Below are positions 1-5,170 of a DNA stretch of 5,170 nt, piece by piece. Every line of letters starts with the position of its first letter. Positions within the stretch are counted from its first letter, which is position 1. The notes under the pieces were generated by a model, which saw nothing but the letters and a program-made list of their open reading frames with translations, did no database searches and was not told where the DNA came from. The DNA is from Gemmatimonadota bacterium (GTDB lineage Bacteria; Gemmatimonadota; Gemmatimonadetes; Gemmatimonadales; Gemmatimonadaceae), in contig PLMM01000179.1 of NCBI GenBank assembly GCA_003142495.1, positions 1-5,170 of the forward strand, given 5' to 3'. Position numbers and translations under genes: made by a program.

Positions 1-395
1 TCGCTCGAGCTGCCGACGGTCATCTCCGTCACGCCACCGATGGCGAGCGTCGGACCGCCTGTGCTGTCGCGCTGCTGCGCGGCGGAGTCCGCGGAGAGCC
101 CGGCGAGGAGGCGGATCTGCTGGTCGCGCCGGGTAATGGCGCGAAGCGTGTCGTCGAGGCTGTCCAGGCGCGCCTGCATAAGCGAAACGCTGCCGAGGAG
201 GCTGCGGTCGTCGGTGTGGCGAAGCTTGAGCGCCACGTGGCTCAGGGCGACGCCCACTCCCATCGCCGCCACCAAGCCAACCGCACTCGCGCAGAGGGCG
301 AGTCGCTTGAGCAGCGTTTCCGAGAGCGAATAGCTGCGCGGAGAATCGGAGCCGTGCGGTACGACGAGAAAGGTCCAGCGGCGCTGTGGCGGCAT
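1..395 (-). CDS. Membrane-anchored protein, probable M23-family peptidase, N-terminal part (partial)
   Basis: The first 131 residues are visible; the gene continues beyond the left edge. The protein starts MPPQRRWTFLVVPHGS, a short basic cytoplasmic segment. One hydrophobic helix follows at about residues 32-54 (rich in Ala, Val, Leu and Gly), with positive residues before it (K30, R31). A polar, coiled-coil-prone stretch spans about 66-100 and ends in DQQIRLLAGL, followed by a Ser/Gly-rich linker with GGP at 113-115. From memory, a WTFLxVPH start, one membrane helix, a coiled coil and an R-LLAGL segment are typical of the N-terminus of envelope M23 (LytM-type) murein endopeptidases. The catalytic zinc domain would lie outside the window, so the family is inferred. 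The ATG at 393-395 is the only reasonable start: an in-frame TAG lies at 414-416 and GGAGA sits 5 nt upstream. It is separated from metG by 153 nt and may have its own promoter. It could instead be a different single-pass coiled-coil protein. Confidence 0.8.
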   Translation of the reverse strand, partial: MPPQRRWTFLVVPHGSDSPRSYSLSETLLKRLALCASAVGLVAAMGVGVALSHVALKLRHTDDRSLLGSVSLMQARLDSLDDTLRAITRRDQQIRLLAGLSADSAAQQRDSTGGPTLAIGGVTEMTVGSSS

Positions 396-400
396 ACGGC

Positions 401-405
401 TCTCC
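401..405 (-). promoter_or_regulatory. Ribosome binding site of the leftmost gene
   Basis: The minus strand reads GGAGA here, 5 nt before the ATG at 393-395. An in-frame TAG at 414-416 closes the frame just upstream, so this site fixes the start of the 131-residue partial gene. Confidence 0.75.
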
Positions 406-458
406 GGAAGGTGCTAGCGTCTCTACCGGGAAAAGACTTCCGCGAAGGGGGTTCGGTC

Positions 459-487
459 ACGGTATTTCAGCCCGTTTTTCGGGCCAA
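459..487 (-). promoter_or_regulatory. Weak sigma70-like promoter candidate for the leftmost gene
   Basis: On the minus strand TTGGCC (482-487) is followed after 17 nt by TACCGT (459-464). These share three or four positions each with TTGACA and TATAAT. Initiation about 7 nt downstream would leave a leader of roughly 55-60 nt before the ATG at 395. The 153-nt gap after metG and the local drop in GC make a promoter here plausible, but the match is poor. Other pairings in the same AT-rich stretch, such as those starting at TTGTGG or TTGGAA nearer metG, are about as good. Confidence 0.2.
470..484 (-). repeat. Small perfect hairpin in the metG-downstream intergenic region
   Basis: GCCCG (470-474) and CGGGC (480-484) are perfect inverted repeats around five T on the plus strand (five A in a minus-strand transcript). 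In minus-strand RNA two G-U pairs and one U-A pair can extend the stem to about 8 bp. No U-tract follows on the minus strand, so it does not look like an intrinsic terminator for metG. It overlaps the weak promoter candidate, so it may have no role in the transcript at all. Confidence 0.4.
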
Positions 488-512
488 TTTTCCGCATCTT
501 GTAGATTGTTCC

Positions 513-535
513 AAGTAGTTAATCCACAACTACTT
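513..535. repeat. Perfect 8-bp inverted repeat downstream of metG
   Basis: AAGTAGTT (513-520) and AACTACTT (528-535) are perfect inverted repeats separated by a 7-nt spacer. The element starts 13 nt after the metG stop codon, in an AT-richer stretch of an otherwise GC-rich window. As RNA it would form an 8-bp stem with a 7-nt loop, but no U-run follows on either strand, so a canonical rho-independent terminator is unlikely. It could protect the 3' end of the operon mRNA, help a rho-dependent stop, or be a dimeric-protein operator upstream of the leftmost gene. The sequence alone does not decide. Confidence 0.6.
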
Positions 536-548
536 ATGCGAGCGCGTG

Positions 549-2081
549 TCAGGGCGCCGGGGAGAGCTCCCGAGGGAAGAGCGGGGCGCCCTTCGTCACC
601 CTCCAGTTGCTCGGATTCACGTTATGCGCCTCTGGGAGACGCTGGTCGCTCACTCGGCCCGGGCCGCCCAGCTGCTCCCAGACTGATTGTGCCTTGCCGG
701 GCATGAAGGGCGCAAGGAGGACGCTCTGAATCGCGAGCTTTCGCGCGAGCGTCGAGAGCGTCTCATCGAGCGCGGCGGCCGACGCGGGATCCTTGGCGAG
801 CTTCCAGGGCGCCTGCAGCGTTACGTACTCGTTCGCGCTGTCGACGTTCCGAAACACCGCGTCGAGCGCCTTGTGCAGCAGATGATCGTTCATCGCTTCC
901 AGATAGGACGCAATGTCCTGGTTATCCGAATCGTACGAGGCGTTGCGCTCCAACTTCGGCACGACCCCATCACGGTACTTCTCAATCATCGCGATCGTGC
1001 GGCTCGCGAGATTCCCGTAGCCGTTCGCGAGGTCCGACGTGTAGCGCTCTTCGAAGCGCTCCCACGAAAAGTTTCCATCGGCGTCGAAGGGGATCTCGCG
1101 CATCAGGAAATAGCGGAAGGCGTCGGCGCCGAAGCGATCGATCGCCTCGCCGAGCTCGAGCTTCACTCCGGCGCTCTTGCTGAATCGCTCGCCGCCGAGA
1201 TTCACGAAGCCGTGCGCCCAAATTTCTGATGGAAGCTCGAGCCCCGCCGCCTTCAACATCGCCGGCCAGATCACCGCGTGGAAGCGCGTGATGTCCTTGC
1301 CGATCACGTGCAGCTGCGCGGGCCAGTGCTGCCTCGGCTCCGCATTCGGAAAGCCCGTCGCCGTGAGATAGTTCGGCAGCGCGTCGAACCACACGTACGT
1401 CGTCTGCACCTCGCCGTCGCTCGTAGGGCGAGGGAAGGGCACACCCCACGCGATTCGCGCGCGGCTTGCCGAGACATCGTCGAGCCCCTGATGGAGCAGG
1501 CTCAGGATCTCGTTGTGCCGTGACGACGGCTCGAGAAAGCCGGGATGAGCATCGAAGTGCCCGAGAAGAAAATCCCGATACGCGCTCAATCGGAAGAACC
1601 AGTTGCGCTCCTCCACCCACTCGAGCACGCGCGTCGGATGCAGCACGCAGCGCCCGTCGACGACTTCATTCTCTTGCTTGAACGCCTCGCAGCCGACGCA
1701 GTAATACCCCTCGTACGACTTCTCGTAAAAATCGTCGGGCGACTTCTCGAAGATCATCTCGATGAGCGCCTGCACGCCGCTCTTGTGCGCGGGCGCCGTC
1801 GTGCGCATGAACTGATCGTTCGAGATGCCGAGCCGGCGCCACATCGTCTGGAAGGTCTCCGCCACCTCGTCGACGAGCGCCTGCGGCGTGAGGCCGCGAT
1901 CCGCCGCGGTCTGCGCGACCTTCTGCCCGTGCTCGTCCATCCCGATCAGAAACCAGACGTCGTCGCCGAGCATGCGATGATAGCGCGCGATCACATCGGC
2001 GCCGATCTTCTCGAATGCGTGGCCTAGATGGGGGTCGCCGTTGGCGTAGTCGATCGCGGTAGTGAGGTAGTACTCCGCCAC
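549..2081 (-). CDS. metG: Methionyl-tRNA synthetase (MetRS)
   Basis: This class I aminoacyl-tRNA synthetase attaches methionine to initiator and elongator tRNA-Met in the cytoplasm using ATP. Numbered from the GTG at 2081 it has 510 residues. The Rossmann-fold signature HLGH is at 18-21 and GMDEHGQK at 47-54. The connective domain carries one zinc-knuckle set, CVGC at 128-131 and CVLH at 145-148. WFDALPNYL lies at 231-239, GKDITRFH at 261-268, and the KMSKS loop reads RFSKS at 299-303. The alpha-helical anticodon-binding domain follows, with a typical APWKLAK segment. The protein ends soon after it, so this is the short form without the C-terminal tRNA-binding (Trbp111-like) domain. The start chosen is GTG at 2081, 1 nt after the ricT stop, with AAGG 8 nt upstream; it gives the usual start (VAEYYLTTAIDYANGDPHLGH). 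A GTG at 2117 would add 12 Arg/Pro-rich residues, overlap ricT and lack a good ribosome binding site. No T-box-like leader is possible because ricT abuts directly. Confidence 0.97.
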   Translation of the reverse strand: MAEYYLTTAIDYANGDPHLGHAFEKIGADVIARYHRMLGDDVWFLIGMDEHGQKVAQTAADRGLTPQALVDEVAETFQTMWRRLGISNDQFMRTTAPAHKSGVQALIEMIFEKSPDDFYEKSYEGYYCVGCEAFKQENEVVDGRCVLHPTRVLEWVEERNWFFRLSAYRDFLLGHFDAHPGFLEPSSRHNEILSLLHQGLDDVSASRARIAWGVPFPRPTSDGEVQTTYVWFDALPNYLTATGFPNAEPRQHWPAQLHVIGKDITRFHAVIWPAMLKAAGLELPSEIWAHGFVNLGGERFSKSAGVKLELGEAIDRFGADAFRYFLMREIPFDADGNFSWERFEERYTSDLANGYGNLASRTIAMIEKYRDGVVPKLERNASYDSDNQDIASYLEAMNDHLLHKALDAVFRNVDSANEYVTLQAPWKLAKDPASAAALDETLSTLARKLAIQSVLLAPFMPGKAQSVWEQLGGPGRVSDQRLPEAHNVNPSNWRVTKGAPLFPRELSPAP

Positions 2082-2082
2082 G

Positions 2083-3159
2083 CTACTCGCCTTCGGGCGT
2101 AGCGGGCGGGCTCTCACCGCCGGGGCGTCCGCGACGCCCGCCGCGACGCCCGCGCCGCCGATGCGGGCGTCGATCGTTCGCGTCGGCGGCCGGGGTCTCG
2201 GCCGGCAGCGGCGTGGGCGTGCGGTTCGCGCGCACCGGCACCTCCTCCTCGAGCACCGCCTCGCTCACTACCTCGGCCACCGGCGCCTCGTCCTCGTGCT
2301 CCTCCACGACAACGCTCGCGCGCTGCTCGAGCTCCTGCTTGAGCTCCGCCAGCGGCACCACGCGCGTGTCGCCCTCGGGGCCGCAGAGCGTCACGCGATC
2401 ACCGAAGATGTCGTTCGCGAGCACCTTCTCCTCACCGAGCGACGTGATGAGGATGCGCCCCTCCTTCGGAAAGCGCTTGCGGCTCTGCACGTAGTAGTCG
2501 TGCTCGTAGCGCAGGCAGCACATGAGGCGTCCGCACGCGCCCGAGATCTGCGACGGATTCAGCGAGAGATGCTGGTCCTTCGCCACCTGCAGATTCACTG
2601 GGCGCAGCTCGGGGAGCCACGACGCCGAGCAGTACTCGCGGCCGCAGCGGCCGATGCCGCCGAGCCGCTTCGCCTCGTCGCGCACGCCGATCTGCTTCAG
2701 CTCGATGCGCGTGCGGAAGGCCGCCGCGAGATCGCGAACGAGCGCGCGAAAGTCGACGCGCTTCTCCGCCGTGAAGTACAGCGTGAGCTTCTTGCGATCC
2801 CACTGCCACTCGGCGTCCGACACCTTCATCACGAGCGCGTGCGCCCTCACGCGCTCGGACGCCTTGCGGCGCGCCGTCTCGTCTTCGTCGGGGAGCTCGT
2901 TCGCGCGGCGCTGGTCCTCGGGCGTCGCGGCGCGAAGCACCTTGCGCTCGGGCGCCGCGGTGCCGCAGCCGTGTGCGCATCCGCCGCAGCGCGTCGCCGC
3001 GCGCTCGCCAATCGCGTGCACGCGGCCGAAGTCTTCGCCGCGATCCACCTCGACGATGACGGGCGACTCGACGCGCGGAGGATCCTCGCCATCCCAGAGG
3101 AAAAACTCCTTGCGCTTGCCCTTGAATGCGACCTCGACGAGATGCGGCGCCACGCTCAC
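2083..3159 (-). CDS. ricT: PSP1-domain protein, RicT (YaaT) family
   Basis: The 358-residue product matches the PSP1/RicT family. In Bacillus subtilis RicT works with RicA and RicF in an Fe-S-containing complex that promotes RNase Y-dependent RNA maturation and affects sporulation and biofilm formation. The conserved core is visible: VEVAFKGKRKEFF near the N-terminus, LTLYFTAEKRVDFRALVRDL at about 125-144, then the cysteine signatures GRCGREYCSASWL (C172, C177) and GACGRLMCCLRYE (C209, C214, C215). Two features stand out. CGGCAHGC at 58-65 adds a CxxCxxxC cluster inside the N-terminal domain. After about residue 280 there is an acidic Glu/Val-rich linker, a Pro/Ala/Thr stretch, and an Arg/Gly-rich block at about 330-347. 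I infer that this tail binds RNA or another partner. The start is GTG at 3157-3159, overlapping the accA TGA as GTGA; a GTG two codons later (3151-3153) is possible. It abuts metG, a pairing known elsewhere. No RicA or RicF gene is in the window, so RNase Y partnership in this organism is unproven. Confidence 0.9.
   Translation of the reverse strand: MSVAPHLVEVAFKGKRKEFFLWDGEDPPRVESPVIVEVDRGEDFGRVHAIGERAATRCGGCAHGCGTAAPERKVLRAATPEDQRRANELPDEDETARRKASERVRAHALVMKVSDAEWQWDRKKLTLYFTAEKRVDFRALVRDLAAAFRTRIELKQIGVRDEAKRLGGIGRCGREYCSASWLPELRPVNLQVAKDQHLSLNPSQISGACGRLMCCLRYEHDYYVQSRKRFPKEGRILITSLGEEKVLANDIFGDRVTLCGPEGDTRVVPLAELKQELEQRASVVVEEHEDEAPVAEVVSEAVLEEEVPVRANRTPTPLPAETPAADANDRRPHRRRGRRGGRRGRPGGESPPATPEGE
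2090..2093 (-). promoter_or_regulatory. Ribosome binding site deciding the metG start
   Basis: The minus strand reads AAGG (GAAGG with position 2094), 8 nt before the GTG at 2079-2081. It lies inside the last codons of ricT, which fits translational coupling. The alternative GTG at 2115-2117 is preceded by GC-rich sequence with no comparable purine run. Confidence 0.55.
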
Positions 3160-4121
3160 TCCGTGTACTCGCCCATGGCGAGAAACTTCTCTCGGCGGCG
3201 GCGCACGAGCTTCTCGGGGCGGAAGCGGCGCAGCTCCTCGAGATTGCGCACGAGCGCCTCCTGCAGCGCGCGCGCAGACGCCTCGTGGTTCACGTGCGCG
3301 CCGCCCACGGGCTCGGGCACGATCTCATCGATCACGCCGAGCTCCATCAGCTCTGGCGCCGTAATGCGCAGTGCCTTCGCGGCGCGCTCCTTCATCTCGG
3401 TGCTCTTGCCGTCCTTCCAGAGAATCGCCGCGCAGCCCTCCACGGTGATCACGGAGTACACGGCGTTCTCGAGCATCAGCACGCGATCGGCGACGCCGAG
3501 CGCGAGCGCGCCGCCCGAGCCGCCCTCGCCGATCACCGTCGCGACCACGGGCACTTCCAGCCGGCTCATTTCGAAGAGATTCCGCGCGATCGCCTCGGAC
3601 TGCCCGCGCTCCTCGGCGCCGAGCCCGGCCCACGCGCCCGGCGTGTCGATGAGCGTAATGATCGGAATCTTGTACTTCTCGGCGAGCTTCATCAGCCGGA
3701 GCGCCTTGCGATAGCCCTCGGGATGCGGCATCCCGAAGTTGCGCTTGAGATTCTCCTTCGTGTCGCGCCCGCGCTGGTGCCCGATCACCATCACCGTGTC
3801 GCCATCGAGGCGCGCCCAACCGCCCACGATGGCGGCATCGTCGCGATAGAGACGGTCGCCGTGGAGCTCTATGAAATCCGTGAACGCGAGCTGGAGATAG
3901 TCGAGGGTGAACGGGCGCCGCGCGTTGCGCGCGACCTGCACGCGCTGCAGCGGCGTGAGGCTCGTGTACACGGTGCGCCGGAGCTCGTCGAGCTTGCGCT
4001 CGAGCGGCACGATCTCCTCCTCCATGCTTAGCTGCCGCTTCTCGGCCGTGCGTCGCAGCTCGTCGATCTGCTTCTCGAGCTCAACGATCGGTTTTTCGAA
4101 CTCCATAATCGACGTGCTCAT
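3156..4121 (-). CDS. accA: Acetyl-CoA carboxylase, carboxyltransferase subunit alpha
   Basis: AccA pairs with AccD in the cytoplasmic carboxyltransferase complex, which moves the carboxyl group from biotin (on AccB) to acetyl-CoA. This gives malonyl-CoA, the committed step of fatty acid synthesis. The product has 321 residues, close to the 319 of E. coli AccA, so it appears complete. An N-terminal helical, charged region spans about 7-60 and contains two related segments 25 residues apart, each ending DELRRT (20-25 and 45-50). The crotonase-like carboxyltransferase domain follows, with GHQRGRDTKEN at 114-124, DTPGAWAGLGAEERGQ at 159-174, the glycine-rich GEGGSGGALALG at 198-209 and VEGCAAILWK at 227-236. 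The tail is basic (RRRREKF near 307-313). The ATG at 4119-4121 is 3 nt after the dnaE stop and has GGGAG 7 nt upstream, which favours it over the internal ATG at residue 6. Its TGA overlaps the ricT GTG. accD is not in the window. Confidence 0.97.
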   Translation of the reverse strand: MSTSIMEFEKPIVELEKQIDELRRTAEKRQLSMEEEIVPLERKLDELRRTVYTSLTPLQRVQVARNARRPFTLDYLQLAFTDFIELHGDRLYRDDAAIVGGWARLDGDTVMVIGHQRGRDTKENLKRNFGMPHPEGYRKALRLMKLAEKYKIPIITLIDTPGAWAGLGAEERGQSEAIARNLFEMSRLEVPVVATVIGEGGSGGALALGVADRVLMLENAVYSVITVEGCAAILWKDGKSTEMKERAAKALRITAPELMELGVIDEIVPEPVGGAHVNHEASARALQEALVRNLEELRRFRPEKLVRRRREKFLAMGEYTE

Positions 4122-4124
4122 GCA

Positions 4125-5170
4125 TCAGCTCCCGCGGACGAGTCGAACGCGCTCGGTGCCGAGCAGGGCGCGCAAATCCGTTAGTGCGGCGTTGGTGACC
4201 GCGATCCTGAGCGACTTCGAGCGCAGTCTCGCGCTGCCACCCTTGCCATCGTTCCATCGAAGCTCGATCGGCGCCGATCCCGCGTGTGCGTCGACCATCT
4301 CGCGAACATCGTGCATCACGTCGGCGGTGACCGGCGCGCCGGCGGCAAGCTCGATCGACACGGCGACGTTCCCCGTTGCGCGCAGCTCCGTGAACGGAGT
4401 GACCGATTCGACGATGAACGTCGGATTGTCGGCCTCCTGATCGCGCTTGGAGTAGCCACCCTTGAACAGTACGGGAATATCGGGCTTGATGCGATCTCCC
4501 AGCAGCGCCCAGGCCTCGGGGAAGACGAGTACTTCGGAAGATCCCGAAAAATCCTCCACTGTCAACCGCGCGAACTCGGAGCCGCTCCGCTTGCTCACCT
4601 GCTTCTTGATCGCGGTGACGACCACGCCCAGGAACATCGGCGTCTCGACCCATTTCCCGAGGTTGGAGACGCTGTGCGTCGCAAAGATTTCTACCTCGGT
4701 GCGGAACGGCTCGAGCGGGTGCCCCGAGATGTAGAAGCCGAGAATCTCCTTCTCCTTCGCCAGGCGCTCGCTGTCGTTCCACGCCGAGATGTTCGGGAGC
4801 GTGCGCGAGAGCTGCGGGCGCGGCTCCTCGTCCGCGTTCGCGAGGCCGAAGAGCGAGCCCTGTCCGCTTGCGGCTTCGTCCTGCTTGAGCCCCGCCTCCT
4901 GCAGCGCAGAGTCGAGCGCCGAGAGGAATTGCGCACGATGCCCGCCAAGTGAATCGAGCGCGCCCGACGAGATCATCGCCTCGAAGACGCGCTTGTTGCA
5001 CAGGCGGAGATCGACGCGATCGCACAGATCGAAGAGCGATGCGAACGGCGCCACGGCGCGCGCAGCGAGGATCGAGTCGATCGCGGCGCGGCCGACGTTG
5101 CGGATCGCGCCCAGCCCGAAGCGCACGCGCTTGTCGCCGACCACGGTGAACTTGTAGCCGGACTCGTTCA
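4125..5170 (-). CDS. dnaE: DNA polymerase III alpha subunit, C-terminal part (partial)
   Basis: This is the replicative polymerase catalytic subunit. The last 348 residues are visible; the PHP domain, palm with catalytic aspartates and most of the fingers lie beyond the right edge. The visible part opens NESGYKFTVV and RFGLGAIRNVG, the typical end of the fingers and start of the helix-hairpin-helix region. Numbered in the visible part, QGSLF at 103-107 (bases 4848-4862) fits the QxxLF-type internal beta-clamp-binding motif, and LGFYISGHPLEPFR follows at 143-156. An OB-fold comes next, from MFLGVVVTAIKKQ to LTVEDFSGSSEVLVFPEAW at about 178-220. The rest is a more variable C-terminal domain, ending LLGTERVRLVRGS, probably the segment that meets tau or other holoenzyme parts. 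The DnaE type, not PolC, is clear from the OB-fold lying after the HhH/clamp region. The TGA at 4125-4127 is 3 nt before accA, so the two are almost certainly co-transcribed. No promoter is visible because the 5' end is outside. Confidence 0.96.
   Translation of the reverse strand, partial: NESGYKFTVVGDKRVRFGLGAIRNVGRAAIDSILAARAVAPFASLFDLCDRVDLRLCNKRVFEAMISSGALDSLGGHRAQFLSALDSALQEAGLKQDEAASGQGSLFGLANADEEPRPQLSRTLPNISAWNDSERLAKEKEILGFYISGHPLEPFRTEVEIFATHSVSNLGKWVETPMFLGVVVTAIKKQVSKRSGSEFARLTVEDFSGSSEVLVFPEAWALLGDRIKPDIPVLFKGGYSKRDQEADNPTFIVESVTPFTELRATGNVAVSIELAAGAPVTADVMHDVREMVDAHAGSAPIELRWNDGKGGSARLRSKSLRIAVTNAALTDLRALLGTERVRLVRGS
4129..4133 (-). promoter_or_regulatory. Ribosome binding site of accA
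   Basis: GGGAG on the minus strand lies within the last dnaE codons, 7 nt upstream of the accA ATG at 4119-4121. It supports that start over the ATG five codons downstream and suggests accA translation benefits from ribosomes finishing dnaE. Confidence 0.65.

Noticed and set aside
431..447. CTTC-GCG-GAAG followed by TCTTTT on the minus strand, resembling a small terminator before the leftmost gene
   Set aside because: The stem is only 4 bp with a 3-nt loop and would sit just upstream of a gene with a good ribosome binding site. It is too weak to call a terminator or attenuator.
513..535. Intrinsic terminator for metG
   Set aside because: The stem is perfect but AT-rich and is followed by GGAAC, not a U-run, on the transcribed strand, so it is recorded as an inverted repeat only.
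982..1620. Second minus-strand frame of 212 codons inside metG
   Set aside because: It is in a different frame within the middle of a full, motif-complete MetRS; the product is Arg-rich and featureless.
2100..2170. Short GC-rich tandem-like repeats (CGACGCCCG units)
   Set aside because: They encode the Arg/Gly-rich tail of the RicT homologue. The irregular spacing and intact reading frame point to coding low complexity, not a separate repeat element.
2161..3714. Long plus-strand open frame (517 codons) antisense to ricT and accA
   Set aside because: Its predicted protein is Arg/Ala/His/Leu-rich without any recognisable domain, and it lies opposite two clearly conserved genes. Long antisense frames are expected from GC-rich third positions.
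3126..4031. Plus-strand open frame of 301 codons opposite accA
   Set aside because: It is the antisense shadow of the strongly conserved AccA carboxyltransferase domain; the translation is low-complexity and has no family resemblance.
4083..4125. Tiny minus-strand ORF starting at the ATG that overlaps the dnaE stop (TGATG)
   Set aside because: About 14 codons, out of frame with accA. The GGGAG site is better spaced for the accA ATG, and the peptide has no recognisable feature.
4284..4952. Plus-strand open frame of 222 codons opposite dnaE
   Set aside because: It mirrors the dnaE coding strand with Arg/Glu/Leu-rich composition and no ribosome binding site or domain; an antisense shadow.

Overview
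This is a GC-rich, ordinary chromosomal window in which every supported gene lies on the minus strand. Read in the direction of transcription (right to left) the order is: the 3' part of dnaE (DNA polymerase III alpha), accA (acetyl-CoA carboxylase carboxyltransferase alpha), a PSP1/RicT-family gene, metG (methionyl-tRNA synthetase), a 153-nt gap, and the 5' part of a membrane-anchored protein that looks like an M23-type peptidase. Both outer genes run off the window. The gene order, the M23-like N-terminus (WTFLVVPHG plus RLLAGL) and the DnaE wording suggest Gemmatimonadota or a related high-GC phylum. That placement is an impression from memory, not a search result.

Region 549-5170 has the layout of one tight operon. 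dnaE and accA are 3 nt apart, accA and ricT overlap by 4 nt (GTGA), and ricT and metG are 1 nt apart if metG begins at its better-supported GTG. The four products act in different processes: replication, malonyl-CoA supply for fatty acids, RNA maturation or a related role, and charging of methionine tRNA. They are probably joined for co-expression of growth functions, not as one pathway. dnaE-accA and PSP1-metG are each neighbour pairs seen in other bacteria; here they are joined.

Region 396-548 is the only real intergenic stretch and is AT-richer than its surroundings. It holds a perfect 8-bp inverted repeat just after metG, a second small hairpin and a weak promoter candidate, then a clear ribosome binding site for the leftmost gene. 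That gene is open at the window edge, so only its first 131 residues are visible.

I found no tRNA, rRNA, CRISPR array, insertion sequence or defence cassette, and no clear sign of a new multi-gene system. The parts most worth a second look are the RicT homologue, with an extra N-terminal CxxCxxxC cluster and an acidic plus Arg/Gly-rich tail, and the palindrome downstream of metG.
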